Positions 10,387 through 19,762 of a DNA stretch of 64,000 nucleotides are shown one piece after another (the first letter of the stretch is position 1; every line of letters begins with the position of its first letter). Made by a program: the position numbers and the translations under genes. The notes beneath the pieces are model-generated. The model was not told the DNA's origin and searched no databases. It saw only the letters and a list, made by a program, of their open reading frames with translations. Origin of the DNA: Mycolicibacterium poriferae (GTDB lineage: Bacteria; Actinomycetota; Actinomycetes; Mycobacteriales; Mycobacteriaceae); contig NZ_AP022570.1 of the NCBI RefSeq assembly GCF_010728325.1, positions 3,782,001-3,846,000 on the forward strand, in the 5' to 3' direction.

Positions 10387-11745
10387 TCACATGCTGGCGA
10401 TGAGTCGTTTGACGCGCTCGTCGACCGACCGGAACGGGTCCTTGCACAACACCGTTCGCTGCGCCTGATCATTGAGCTTGAGGTGCACCCAGTCGACGGT
10501 GAAGTCACGACCGGCTTCCTGCGCGGCGCTGATGAACTCGCCGCGCAGCTTGGCACGGGTGGTCTGCGGCGGGGTGTCCACCGCGGCCTCGATCTCCTCG
10601 TCGGTGGTGATGCGCGCCGCCAATCCTTTGCGCTGCAACAGGTCGAACACCCCGCGCCCACGCTTGATGTCGTGGTAGGCCAGGTCGAGCTGGCTGATCT
10701 TCGGGTCGGACAACTCCATGTTGTAGCGGTCCTGGTAGCGCTGGAACAGCTTGCGCTTGATGACCCAGTCGATCTCGGTGTCGACCTTGGCGAAGTCCTG
10801 GCTCTCGACTGCGTCGAGCTGGCGCCCCCACAGGTCGACGACCTGGTTGATCTGCGCGTTGGGTTCGCGGGTCTGCAGATACTCGACGGCGCGGGCGTAG
10901 TACTCGCGCTGGATGTCCAGCGCGCTGGCCTGCCGGCCGCCGGCCAGCCGCACCGGGCGCCGACCGGTCAGATCGTGGCTGACCTCGCGGATCGCCCGGA
11001 TCGGGTTGTCCAGTGAGAAGTCTCGGAACGCCACGCCCGCCTCGATCATCTCCAGCACCAACGACGCCGAACCCACCTTGAGCATGGTGGTCGACTCGCT
11101 CATGTTGGAGTCGCCGACGATGACGTGCAGCCTGCGGTATTTCTCGGCGTCGGCGTGCGGCTCGTCGCGGGTGTTGATGATGGGGCGCGAGCGGGTGGTC
11201 GCACTCGACACACCCTCCCAGATGTGCTCGGCCCGTTGGGACAGGCAGAACGTCGCGGCCTTGGGGGTCTGCAGCACCTTGCCTGCGCCGCAGATCAACT
11301 GGCGGGTCACCAGGAACGGCAGCAGGACGTCGGAGATCCGGGAGAACTCGCCCGCCCGGACGATCAGGTAGTTCTCGTGGCAGCCGTAGGAGTTGCCCGC
11401 GGAGTCGGTGTTGTTCTTGAACAGGTAGATGTCGCCGCCGATGCCTTCGTCGGCCAAGCGCTGTTCGGCGTCGATCAACAGGTCTTCGAGCACCCGTTCC
11501 CCGGCCCGGTCATGGGTGACCAGCTGGCTGAGGTTGTCGCACTCGGCGGTGGCGTATTCGGGGTGGCTGCCCACATCGAGGTACAGGCGCGCACCGTTGC
11601 GGAGGAAGACGTTGCTGCTGCGTCCCCACGACACCACCCGCCGGAACAGATAGCGGGCGACCTCGTCGGGACTCAGCCGGCGATGGCCGTGGAACGTGCA
11701 GGTGACACCGAACTCTGTCTCGATGCCCATGATTCGTCGCTGCAC
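10387..11745 (-). CDS. pafA: Pup-protein ligase PafA
   Basis: 452 residues from a GTG start, the length of M. tuberculosis PafA. It ligates the C-terminal glutamate of Pup to substrate lysines using ATP. The carboxylate-amine ligase fold shows MGIETEFG (Mg-ATP binding glutamates), [32 protein letters not shown] and [18 protein letters not shown]. It is separated from prcBA/pup/dop by an 8-kb accessory block, whereas the other Pup genes are grouped at 19.8-23.2 kb and mpa at 30-31.9 kb. Confidence 0.97.
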   Translation of the reverse strand: MQRRIMGIETEFGVTCTFHGHRRLSPDEVARYLFRRVVSWGRSSNVFLRNGARLYLDVGSHPEYATAECDNLSQLVTHDRAGERVLEDLLIDAEQRLADEGIGGDIYLFKNNTDSAGNSYGCHENYLIVRAGEFSRISDVLLPFLVTRQLICGAGKVLQTPKAATFCLSQRAEHIWEGVSSATTRSRPIINTRDEPHADAEKYRRLHVIVGDSNMSESTTMLKVGSASLVLEMIEAGVAFRDFSLDNPIRAIREVSHDLTGRRPVRLAGGRQASALDIQREYYARAVEYLQTREPNAQINQVVDLWGRQLDAVESQDFAKVDTEIDWVIKRKLFQRYQDRYNMELSDPKISQLDLAYHDIKRGRGVFDLLQRKGLAARITTDEEIEAAVDTPPQTTRAKLRGEFISAAQEAGRDFTVDWVHLKLNDQAQRTVLCKDPFRSVDERVKRLIASM

Positions 11746-11849
11746 CTCATCGAGACTACTTGCTGCCCGACCGACGTGGTGGCCGGACCACGCCCAAGAC
11801 CCTGTGGATAACCGGATCGGGGGCACGCCGGGATCTGTCAGCATGAGCC

Positions 11850-12125
11850 ATGGGGGAAATCGCCAGGGTCGATCTCGAAGAGCTGCGCAGCCTTGCCGAC
11901 CGCGTCACGGCGGCGGCCGGGGACGTCACCGAACTGCGACCAACCGCGCTGGGCGACGGATTGATCGGCTCAGCAGCGGCCGCCGCCGTGGCTGGACAAC
12001 CGCTCGGCGACCGGGTCGCCGACGTTGCGGCGGGACTGCGCGGCTGGGCCCAGGCGGCCCGGCAGTCGGCCGATGCACTCGAGCAGGCCGACCGCGCCCA
12101 CACCGGTCGATTCTCTCTGCGGTGA
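11850..12125 (+). CDS. EspC-like (DUF2580-type) putative type VII secretion partner
   Basis: 91 residues, all helical in character, with no signal peptide. The pattern [20 protein letters not shown] near the N terminus and [16 protein letters not shown] near the C terminus resembles small EspC/DUF2580 ESX-associated proteins. The stop overlaps the GTG start of the next gene (GTGA), so the two proteins are probably made together. It is divergent from pafA. The family call is by eye; function as a secretion partner is inference. Confidence 0.6.
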   Translation: MGEIARVDLEELRSLADRVTAAAGDVTELRPTALGDGLIGSAAAAAVAGQPLGDRVADVAAGLRGWAQAARQSADALEQADRAHTGRFSLR

Positions 12126-13717
12126 GTCACCCGTCGGTCTCGCAAGCGTGGGCGTGGCGGCCGGCGGCATTGCTCGAGCTCGCTGAGGGGTGGGACACGC
12201 TGGCCACCGTGCTGGCCGGGCATGCGGAGCGGTTCAGCGCTGATGTCGAGCGCAGCCGGGACTGGTGGCGCGGCGCAGCGGCCGACGCGGCGCGGGTGGA
12301 CGCGCCACGCGTCGTCTCGACGATCACCGCCCTGGCCCGCGCGTTGGTGTCGGCCGCGGTGGCCGCCCGCGACGGCGCCCAACAGCTGGACCTGGCACGC
12401 TCGGATGTTCTCACCGGCGTCGAGGAAGCGCGAACGGAGGGATTCGCCGTGGCCGACGACGCCGCGGTGACCGTCGCCGCGGGCCCGGCTCCGCTGATGG
12501 TCCTGCTCGCCGGCGGCGACGATGCCGTAGCGGCGACGCTGCTGGCGGCCCGCGCCAGGGAATGGGAACGTCGAATCAGCGAGGGCCTCGAGCGACTCGG
12601 CGCCGCCGATGCCGACGCCGCCGCCGACATCGCCGACGCGTTCGGCGAGAACCCTCCTCCGGCTGCCACGGTGCCCGCTGCAGTCGGTCCCGGACCGGTG
12701 GCGGGCTGGCCCACCATGAGCCAGGACCGCATCGCCGAACAGATCGCCGAAATGAGCCCGCAGCAGCGCGACCGGCTGATCGCCGAATATCCCCGGCAGG
12801 TAGGCAACACCGACGGAGTGCCGTGGCCGATGAGAGCGGCGGCCAACCGGATCAACATCGCCTCGGCAATCCTGACCGAGACCGGCGCCGACGACGACTC
12901 CCGCCGTCGGGTGGCGCTGTATCGCGGCCTGCTCGGCGAGATCGACGACCCGTCGGGACGCCGCGGCCGCATCGAGCGGCAGATCCTGGCCTTCGACCCG
13001 GCCCGCGCGTCGCTGGTCGAACTCAACGGCGACCTCGCAGCCGCCCGCAGCGTCGCGGTGCTCGTGCCCGGGGTGAACACCCGGATCGAGGATTCGGCGG
13101 CCAACACCGTCACAGCTCGCCGATTCGTGACGGCCACCAGCGGGGACGCCGCCGTCATCACGTATCTGGGTGGCCCGTTCCCGCAGGTGCGCGACCCGGT
13201 CGACGTGATCACCGAGGCCGCTGATGCGCGTTACGCGCTGGACATGGCGCCACGACTGGTGGCCTTCAGCGAGGATGTGGACCGGGTGGTCGGCGACGGC
13301 GTACCGGTCACCGTGATCGGCCATTCCTACGGCGGTTCCATCGTCGGCACCGCCGAGACGCAGGGCTTGACGTCGGATCGCACCCTGTTTCTGGCCGCCG
13401 CCGGCGCCGGGGTGGGCGTCGACGATCCCGGAGACTGGCACAACCGCAATCCCACGGTGCTGCGATTCTCGATGACCGCGCCGGGTGACTTCATCGAGGC
13501 GGTCCAGGGCATCCCGGGCGGTCCGCACGGCGCCGATCCCGACGAGATGCCGACGGTGGTGCGGTTGACCACCGGCAGCTACGACGACGGGGGTCGCGTG
13601 GCAGGCTGGCCGGCGCACAGCGGAATGCTGAATCGGCCTTCGGATGCGTGGCGCACGATCCTGGCGGTCATCACCGGCGATGCGCCCACGCTGCACCGGG
13701 CCGCTGCCGTGAGCTGA
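12122..13717 (+). CDS. DUF1023-type alpha/beta hydrolase with N-terminal WXG-like helical domain
   Basis: 531 residues from a GTG start that overlaps the previous stop by 4 bp. The N-terminal 190 residues are Ala-rich and helical with a W-R-G turn at 49-51 (DWWRGAAADAA), like ESX substrates. The C-terminal half is an alpha/beta hydrolase with the nucleophile elbow GHSYGG (Ser402), the preceding VLVPGVNT loop, and a late His in WPAHSGML. No signal peptide is visible. A type VII-secreted hydrolase working with the upstream EspC-like protein is the best inference; the substrate is unknown. Confidence 0.72.
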   Translation: MSHPSVSQAWAWRPAALLELAEGWDTLATVLAGHAERFSADVERSRDWWRGAAADAARVDAPRVVSTITALARALVSAAVAARDGAQQLDLARSDVLTGVEEARTEGFAVADDAAVTVAAGPAPLMVLLAGGDDAVAATLLAARAREWERRISEGLERLGAADADAAADIADAFGENPPPAATVPAAVGPGPVAGWPTMSQDRIAEQIAEMSPQQRDRLIAEYPRQVGNTDGVPWPMRAAANRINIASAILTETGADDDSRRRVALYRGLLGEIDDPSGRRGRIERQILAFDPARASLVELNGDLAAARSVAVLVPGVNTRIEDSAANTVTARRFVTATSGDAAVITYLGGPFPQVRDPVDVITEAADARYALDMAPRLVAFSEDVDRVVGDGVPVTVIGHSYGGSIVGTAETQGLTSDRTLFLAAAGAGVGVDDPGDWHNRNPTVLRFSMTAPGDFIEAVQGIPGGPHGADPDEMPTVVRLTTGSYDDGGRVAGWPAHSGMLNRPSDAWRTILAVITGDAPTLHRAAAVS

Positions 13718-13721
13718 CCGT

Positions 13722-14519
13722 TCAGTCGCGCGAAATCCACCCCAGCCGACGGCTGATCTCGTCGGCCGCGGCGATCGTCAACTTCGCGACCTCTTCGAAG
13801 CGGTCCACGCCGAGCCGGTAGGTGGGTCCCGAAACGCTCAGCGCCGCAACGACTTGGGAGTGGACATCGTGGACGGGGGCTGCGACGGCGTTGAGACCTA
13901 CTTCCAGTTCCTCGGTGACGCTCGCCCACCCACGATCCCGGACGGAGGCGAGTTCATTGTGCAGCTGCGAGAGGCTGGTGACGGTTGTGTCGGTGAATGC
14001 CTCGAGACCGCCGCCCAGCCTGATCCGCACCTCCGCGGCGTCGAGCCCGGACAGCAGGGCCTTGCCGCTGGAGGTCGCATATGCCGGGCAGCTCTGCCCC
14101 ACCCAGGTGCGCAGGGTGATCTCGGCGGGTCCGATCGCCTCGACGATGTTGACGATGCGGTTCTCGTCGAGGATGGCCAGGTTGGCGGTTTCGCCGACGT
14201 CCACGCTCAGGCCGTCACAGATGTCCTGGCTCACCTTCACCAGATTCAGGTGCGCACCGCTGGCGGCGGCCAGCCGGGTGATGGCGAACCCGATGCGGTA
14301 CTTGCCCCGTTCGGACACCTGCTCGACGAAGCCCCGCGCTTCGAGCACCGCGACGAGCCGCGACACGGTGGACTTGTGCACACCGAGCTCGGACGCGATC
14401 TCGGTGACTCCGGCGTTACCCAGCTCGGCCAGGATGTCGAGAACCTGCAGAGCGCGGTCGACGGACTGCACAGCGGCGGGAGAGTCGCTCTGGCGTTGGT
14501 TGTCCTGACGCTTCGGCAT
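13722..14519 (-). CDS. IclR-family transcriptional regulator
   Basis: 265 residues. An N-terminal winged HTH (VTEIASELGVHKSTVSRLVAVLEARGFVEQ, about residues 38-68) is followed by the IclR effector domain (LRTWVGQSCPAYATSSGKALLSGL). It lies 47 bp downstream of the Rieske oxygenase gene in the same direction, so it is likely co-transcribed with and regulates the betaine demethylation genes. IclR-like palindromes occur upstream of the first gene of that operon at 19389-19424. Confidence 0.9.
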   Translation of the reverse strand: MPKRQDNQRQSDSPAAVQSVDRALQVLDILAELGNAGVTEIASELGVHKSTVSRLVAVLEARGFVEQVSERGKYRIGFAITRLAAASGAHLNLVKVSQDICDGLSVDVGETANLAILDENRIVNIVEAIGPAEITLRTWVGQSCPAYATSSGKALLSGLDAAEVRIRLGGGLEAFTDTTVTSLSQLHNELASVRDRGWASVTEELEVGLNAVAAPVHDVHSQVVAALSVSGPTYRLGVDRFEEVAKLTIAAADEISRRLGWISRD

Positions 14520-14566
14520 CGCCCACGAAGCCTATACGCCCACCGGGTCCGACGTGCGGACCTGCC

Positions 14567-15718
14567 CTACGCCGGACCCGCGAGCCGCGCGAGCACCCAG
14601 TGGTGGAACTCAGCGATGTGATGCTCGGCGGGAACCAGCACTCCGCCCTGTCGATAGGCCTTCGACGACATGGCCGGCTGGGTGCGTTCACACGCGTCGA
14701 AGTCCTGCACGTTGACCCGGTGGAACAGTTCCACCGAGCGCGACACGTCATGACCGGAGTCGAGCACCTCGGGAGCGTAGAGCCAGTCACATTCGACGAC
14801 GGTGCGGTCGGCGGCCAGAGGATACATCCGGTGGAAGATGATGTGGTCGGGTACGAGGTTGACGAACACCGTCGGCCGGATCGTGACCGCGTAGTAACGC
14901 CGGTCCTGATCAGGCGTCAGCCCTGGCAGCATCGCGAACCCTGCCGACCCGTCGACGGTGAAACCGTTGATGTCCGGCCCGAATTCGGCGCCGCGACCGA
15001 CATAGGACTGGGCGGCCATGCCCCGGGCGAATTCGGGAAGCACTTCGACGAGTTCAGGGTGGATTGCCGAACAGTGGTAGCACTCCATGAAGTTCTCGAC
15101 GATCAGCTTCCAGTTGGCCGCGACGTCGTATCTCACCCGGCGGCCCAGAGCCAGCTCCCCGATGCCGTACCGGTCGATGGCACCGCGGTCGCCGAGCCGG
15201 TGGGTGACATCGCCGACGACGTCGTCGGCGAACGGCGGCGGCTCGTCGGCCAGGCACACCCAGGCATACCCCAGCCATTCGGTCAGCGCCACGGGCGTCA
15301 GGCCGTAGCGGTAACGGTCGATCGGGGCGCCCGCATCGTCGGTCAGCGCACCGAGATTGGGCGCGGCGACGAGTTTGCCGTCCAGACCGTAGGTCCACGC
15401 GTGGTAGGGGCAGCGCATGGTGCGTTTGACCTGACCGGAGTCCTCGGTGCACAGCTGAGCACCGCGGTGCCGGCACACGTTCAGGAACGCCCTCAGCACA
15501 CCGTCGCGGCCGCGGACCACGAGGACGCTCTCCCGCCCGACCTGGACCTTGCGGAATTGGCCGGGCTGAGCGAGTTCGGCGGTGCGCACGGTGCACATCC
15601 ACATTGCCTCGAAGATGCGGGTCTGCTCGTCGGCGAACACCGCCTCGCTGGTGTAGTAGGTGCCGCCCAGTGTGGTCAGCAGCGCCGACTGTGGCGGTGT
15701 CTCGTCAGCGATGGTCAT
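14567..15718 (-). CDS. Rieske non-haem iron oxygenase, glycine betaine monooxygenase type (GbcA-like)
   Basis: 383 residues. The Rieske [2Fe-2S] site is C82-x-H84 and C103-x2-H106 ([18 protein letters not shown]). The catalytic domain has [22 protein letters not shown], supplying the iron-ligand histidines. With dimethylglycine oxidase and sarcosine oxidase next door it most likely converts glycine betaine to dimethylglycine. The start at 15718 overlaps the sarcosine oxidase stop (ATGA). No ferredoxin reductase partner gene is seen in the window. A carnitine- or stachydrine-type oxygenase is an alternative. Confidence 0.82.
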   Translation of the reverse strand: MTIADETPPQSALLTTLGGTYYTSEAVFADEQTRIFEAMWMCTVRTAELAQPGQFRKVQVGRESVLVVRGRDGVLRAFLNVCRHRGAQLCTEDSGQVKRTMRCPYHAWTYGLDGKLVAAPNLGALTDDAGAPIDRYRYGLTPVALTEWLGYAWVCLADEPPPFADDVVGDVTHRLGDRGAIDRYGIGELALGRRVRYDVAANWKLIVENFMECYHCSAIHPELVEVLPEFARGMAAQSYVGRGAEFGPDINGFTVDGSAGFAMLPGLTPDQDRRYYAVTIRPTVFVNLVPDHIIFHRMYPLAADRTVVECDWLYAPEVLDSGHDVSRSVELFHRVNVQDFDACERTQPAMSSKAYRQGGVLVPAEHHIAEFHHWVLARLAGPA

Positions 15719-16863
15719 GTCGTCACCAGCCTGCTCGGGTCGAACAACGAGATCGGGTGGTCGGTGGCGCCGTCGATGGCCAGATCCGCGAGGATCTCCC
15801 CCACCACCGGGACGAACTTGAAACCGTGGCCGGAGAATCCGCATGCGATGGTCACATTGGCGCACTGGGGGTGGCGGGCGATCACGAAGTGCTGGTCCGG
15901 TGTGTTGGAGTACATGCACGTCGCCGAGTGCAGACAGGGCCCGTCCAGGTCGGGCAGCAGTTGTCCGACCCGCTCGCGCATCTCGCCGATCTCGTGGGGG
16001 TGGACGGTGCGGTCGATGGTCTCGGGCGTGCACTCGACACCTTTGCGGAAGAAGGCGACCTTGACTCCCCCGCGCGCGCCGTCGATCGCAGGGAAGCCGT
16101 AGATCTGCATCCCTGAGTCGTTTTCGTCGATGAAGATCGGGTGGTCGGTGAACGAGGACGTTCCGCGTACCGGGTCGAGCCAGTAGAGCACCTGACGCTC
16201 GATGGTGATCGGCACGCCGAAGTCGGCCAGCAGTTGCGGCGCCCACGCACCGGGGCAGATCACCAGCTGCCCGGCGGTATAGGCGCCCCGGGCGGTGCGC
16301 ACCGTCACGCCGCCGGCGGTTTCGGCCCACTCCAGCACGTGCTCACCGAATTGCAGTGTGGCCCCTGCATTCTCAGCGAGTGCGAGGTGCGCCTGCACGG
16401 TGAGCTCGGGGCGGGCGAAGCCGGCCTTGGCCTCGTAGAGCGCGATATCGCCGTCGTTGGGGGTGAAATTCGGGAATCGGGAGCGGATCTCGCGGGCGTC
16501 GAGCAACTGGTGGGCCAGGCCCCACTGCTGACTGGCGCGCAGGCTGCCTGCCACCGTGACACAGTCTGGCGGACCGAGGAAGAGTCCACCGGTCAGCCGG
16601 TAGACGTCGCGGCCGCTGTCTCGAGCCAACGCCTCCCACAGCTCATAGGCACGCAACAGCAGCGGCACATACGCCGGATCCTCGAAGTACGACTGCCGGA
16701 TGATGCGGGAACCGCCGTGGCTCGACCCTTTGTCGTGGGCGGGGTTGAACCGCTCCAGGCCGAGCACGCGCTGGCCGCGCGCCGCGAGATGGTAGGCCGC
16801 GGCGCTTCCCATGCCGCCCAGCCCGACGACGATGACGTCGTAGGCCCAGTTGTGTTCATTCAT
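15715..16863 (-). CDS. Monomeric sarcosine oxidase-like flavoenzyme
   Basis: 382 residues. The N-terminal FAD Rossmann motif is [22 protein letters not shown]316 in CMYSNTPD matches the cysteine that covalently holds FAD in monomeric sarcosine oxidases (Cys315). The C-terminal [15 protein letters not shown] is also family-typical. It would oxidise sarcosine to glycine, formaldehyde and H2O2. It sits 6 bp after the dimethylglycine oxidase gene and overlaps the Rieske gene by 4 bp, making the third step of betaine demethylation. N-methyltryptophan oxidase is a less likely alternative. Confidence 0.88.
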   Translation of the reverse strand: MNEHNWAYDVIVVGLGGMGSAAAYHLAARGQRVLGLERFNPAHDKGSSHGGSRIIRQSYFEDPAYVPLLLRAYELWEALARDSGRDVYRLTGGLFLGPPDCVTVAGSLRASQQWGLAHQLLDAREIRSRFPNFTPNDGDIALYEAKAGFARPELTVQAHLALAENAGATLQFGEHVLEWAETAGGVTVRTARGAYTAGQLVICPGAWAPQLLADFGVPITIERQVLYWLDPVRGTSSFTDHPIFIDENDSGMQIYGFPAIDGARGGVKVAFFRKGVECTPETIDRTVHPHEIGEMRERVGQLLPDLDGPCLHSATCMYSNTPDQHFVIARHPQCANVTIACGFSGHGFKFVPVVGEILADLAIDGATDHPISLFDPSRLVTT

Positions 16864-16869
16864 CAGCAG

Positions 16870-19350
16870 TCACCTCTTGATCCGGGTCATCGCGGGGTCA
16901 ACCACCGGCTCGGCGGCCACCACAGCGGTGTGGGTGGTGCCGCGGTAGTCGACGGTGACGACGTCGCCGATCCTGACGGCCACGGGCAGCCAGGCGTAGG
17001 CGATGGTGCGCCCGAGCGTCGGCGAATGCCCGGCGCTGGTCACGTAGCCGGCGCAGCCGCCGGCGACGAACACCGGCTCTGACCCCAGCACGGCGGCGTC
17101 GGGATCGTCGAACACGATGCTGCGCAACATCGATGAGGGCGGCTGCGCCGCGCTGAGTGCGGACTTTCCGACGAAGTCGACTGCCTTGTCCATTCGGACG
17201 GCGAAGTCCAGACCGGCGGCCGACGGCGTGTGCTCGGCGGTCATGTCGGAGCCCCAGCTCCGGTAACCTTTCTCGACGCGCAGGCTGTTGAAGGCGATCC
17301 GACCGGCGGGGATGATTCCGTGGTCCTGGCCCGCGGCGGCCAGCAGATCCCAGAGTGCCGCGCCGTACTCAGCGCCGGTGTAGATCTCCCAACCGAGTTC
17401 GCCGACGTAGGACAGCCGCATCATCGTGACCGGAATGGCGTCGAGGTGGGTCCGTATGGCACGGAAGTAGCGGAACGCTCGGTCGGAGAGGTCGTCGGGG
17501 CACAGTGGTGCCGCCACGTCACGCGCTGCCGGACCCCACAGGCCGACACAGCAGGTGCCGCCGGTGATGTCGCGCAGCACCACATCGGCGGGCTGGTGCC
17601 GGGTCAGCCAGTCGAAATCCAGCGGCGAGTTCGCCCCGACCTGGAAGACATCGCGGGCCAGCCGCGCGACGGTGAGATCGCTTCGGATTCCGCCCCGTTC
17701 GTCCAGCAGCAGGGTGTAGGTCACCGAGCCGATGCTCTTGTCCACGTTGTTGGTGGTGAGCTGCTGCAGGAAGGTCAGTGCACCCGGCCCGGCGACCTCA
17801 TAGCGGGTCAGCGGCGTCATGTCGTACATCGCGACACGGGTACGAGTCCAGTGCGCCTCGGCCACCGAGATCGGCGACCAGAATCGGGCGGCCCACTCGT
17901 CACGCACGGGAAGACGGAGCCCCTCACCGGCAAGCCGTTGCATCAGTGCGGCATTCGCGTCGTACCAGGCCGGGCGCTCCCAGCCGCCACCCTCGTAGAA
18001 GAACGCTCCCGCCTGCACCTGGCGGGCGTGGAACGGGCTGGTGCGCAGCCCGCGCAATGCACTGCGATGCTGATGCGGATGGATGATGTCGTAGACCTCG
18101 ACGAAAGCTTGCGAACTGGTCTGCGCAATGAACTTCGGGCTCCGCGCGACGTCCTCGAACCGGTAGAGGTCGCACTCGTGGACGTCGATCGACGGCGTCC
18201 CGTCGACGATCCATTCCGCGGCTGCCTTCGCCACCCCGGCGGAGTGGGTGACCCATACCGCCTCGGCGACCCAGAAACCGCTCAGCTCCCGATGCTCCCC
18301 CATGATCGAGTGGCCATCCGGGGTGAAGGAGAAGACGCCGTTGAAGGCCTCCTCGATCTTCGATTCGCCCAGTGCCGGAAGGAGTTCGACCGCCGACTTC
18401 CAGGCCGGCGCGAAGTCTTCTTCGGTGAAGGGCAACATCGACGGCATGGCCTCGTCGGCGGTGTCCGCCAGCAAGGTGGACATGTCCACCGGCATCGGTT
18501 TGTGACTGTAGGAGCCGATGCCGAGGCGGTCGCCGTGCTCACGGAAGTAGAGATCCCGATCCTGATGCCGCAGAATCGGCAGTCCCGCTTCGGCGTACTC
18601 GGAGTTGCGCCCCACCAGTTCAGCGAGCTGACCCGTGCGAGCGTATTGATGGGCCATCGGCACCAGCGGCAGCACCAGCCCCACCTGGCGGGCGAGTTGC
18701 GCACCCCAGAACCCTGCCGCGCACACCACGATGTCGGCGTCGATCACGCCGTCGGCGGTGTGCACGCCGATGACCCGTCCCCCGTGTTCCAGGATTCCGA
18801 GCACCTCGGTGTGCGGGCGCAGCGTCGCACCCCTGGCCTCGGCCCGCCGCGCTTGCGCCTCAGCGGCGCGCAGTGCTTTGGCCAGTCCGTCATGGGGGGT
18901 GTGGAAACCGCCGAGGATGCGATCACGCTCGATCAACGGGTGCAGTGCAACGCATTCTGCGGGGTCGAGCAGTCGTCCTTCGATGCCCCAGGACTGCGCC
19001 CAGCCAGCCTTGCGGTGCAGGTCAGCCCAGCGCTCCGGCGTCGTGGCGACCTCCAGCCCGCCAACCTGGTTGAACGTCCAGCCGCCCGGATGCTCGAGGC
19101 TGTTGAACTTCTCGACGGTGTAGCGCGCGAATGCGGTCATCGTCTTCGACGCATTGGTCTGGAACACCAGGCCGGGCGCATGGGAGGTGGATCCCCCGGT
19201 CGCGAACATCGGTCCGCGGTCGACGACGGTGACGTCGGTGCAGCCACGCTCGGTGAGCTCATCGGCCAGCGAAGTGCCGACGATGCCGGCACCAATCACG
19301 ACAATTTTGGGGTTCTTGGGGATTGTGGGGATCTTGGGGATTTTGGGCAT
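16870..19350 (-). CDS. Dimethylglycine oxidase-like FAD/folate (GcvT-domain) enzyme
   Basis: 826 residues. An N-terminal DAO-type FAD domain (IVVIGAGIVGTSLADEL), an FAO_M middle domain and a C-terminal GCV_T aminomethyltransferase domain (from about residue 430). GGSTSHAPGLVFQTN contains the histidine position used for covalent FAD in Arthrobacter dimethylglycine oxidase, which it resembles throughout. It converts dimethylglycine to sarcosine and can pass the methylene to tetrahydrofolate. The start at 19350 has a GGAG box; the ORF is open to 19404. The N terminus is an odd Pro-Lys-Ile repeat (PKIPKIPTIPKNPKI). Confidence 0.88.
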   Translation of the reverse strand: MPKIPKIPTIPKNPKIVVIGAGIVGTSLADELTERGCTDVTVVDRGPMFATGGSTSHAPGLVFQTNASKTMTAFARYTVEKFNSLEHPGGWTFNQVGGLEVATTPERWADLHRKAGWAQSWGIEGRLLDPAECVALHPLIERDRILGGFHTPHDGLAKALRAAEAQARRAEARGATLRPHTEVLGILEHGGRVIGVHTADGVIDADIVVCAAGFWGAQLARQVGLVLPLVPMAHQYARTGQLAELVGRNSEYAEAGLPILRHQDRDLYFREHGDRLGIGSYSHKPMPVDMSTLLADTADEAMPSMLPFTEEDFAPAWKSAVELLPALGESKIEEAFNGVFSFTPDGHSIMGEHRELSGFWVAEAVWVTHSAGVAKAAAEWIVDGTPSIDVHECDLYRFEDVARSPKFIAQTSSQAFVEVYDIIHPHQHRSALRGLRTSPFHARQVQAGAFFYEGGGWERPAWYDANAALMQRLAGEGLRLPVRDEWAARFWSPISVAEAHWTRTRVAMYDMTPLTRYEVAGPGALTFLQQLTTNNVDKSIGSVTYTLLLDERGGIRSDLTVARLARDVFQVGANSPLDFDWLTRHQPADVVLRDITGGTCCVGLWGPAARDVAAPLCPDDLSDRAFRYFRAIRTHLDAIPVTMMRLSYVGELGWEIYTGAEYGAALWDLLAAAGQDHGIIPAGRIAFNSLRVEKGYRSWGSDMTAEHTPSAAGLDFAVRMDKAVDFVGKSALSAAQPPSSMLRSIVFDDPDAAVLGSEPVFVAGGCAGYVTSAGHSPTLGRTIAYAWLPVAVRIGDVVTVDYRGTTHTAVVAAEPVVDPAMTRIKR

Positions 19351-19758
19351 GGGGCACCCGCTCCGGTTCACCAGTGAATGTTCAGAATGTTGCGTATAAC
19401 GCAACGTGATGCGTTATGCGCAACATCATCCACCCTGGGCTCGGTGCACGCAAGACGGACACGCCTGGAGAAATGCTGTGAGCGTCACCGCGGGACCTGA
19501 CACCGGATCGGTCGACGATCACCGACAGCGCGAGCCCTGCTGAGCAGGGTTCGGATCGAGTGGAGGGTTCAGGTCACGTGACACATGGCCATCGGGGGCA
19601 CCGCAGGAGACGCGATGCCCCTCGACGAGACCGCCAGCTCGCTACGACTACGCCTTGGCCATCCGCAGAACTCCAGGTCTGTCCTGGGGACAGATCGGCC
19701 GCATCCTCGAGATCACGGACCAGCACCTGCACCCCGGCTACGGCAGGGTGCGTCGCAC
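19351..19758. other. 408-bp intergenic region between the betaine operon and prcA
   Basis: It holds the betaine operon leader, two operator-like palindromes (19389-19424) and, on the other strand, a 41-codon gene remnant ending at 19762. Between 19425 and about 19600 nothing recognisable was seen. Plus-strand ORFs here run on into the antisense of prcA and were not accepted. Confidence 0.7.
19389..19424. promoter_or_regulatory. Two TGCG-N5-CGCA palindromes, probable IclR operators
   Basis: GTTGCGTATAACGCAAC (19389-19405) is a perfect 6-bp inverted repeat around TATAA. A second copy, TGCG-TTATG-CGCA (19410-19422), has its centre 19 bp away, close to two helical turns. They lie 40-75 bp upstream of the dimethylglycine oxidase start. 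The AT-centred TTGCG/CGCAA form is typical of IclR-family sites, and an IclR gene ends the operon. Binding is inferred. Confidence 0.7.
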
Positions 19759-19762
19759 TTAG
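19637..19762 (+). pseudogene. 41-codon C-terminal remnant with HTH-like segment
   Basis: One frame reads ARYDYALAIRRTPG-LSWGQIGRILEITDQ and ends at TAG 19760-19762, abutting the prcA stop. The segment LSWGQIGRILEIT looks like a helix-turn-helix recognition region, and its codon pattern is protein-like, unlike the neighbouring frames. No start codon or upstream domain is recognisable, so this looks like the tail of a lost gene. It lies in a variable interval between pafA and prcA. Identity unknown. Confidence 0.45.

Noticed and set aside
11756..13696. 646-codon minus-strand ORF opposite the hydrolase
   Set aside because: Arg/His/Gly-rich shadow; the plus strand has a catalytic motif and coupled start.
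17230..19377. 715-codon plus-strand ORF opposite dimethylglycine oxidase
   Set aside because: Composition is that of a reverse-complement frame; the minus strand encodes a clear enzyme.
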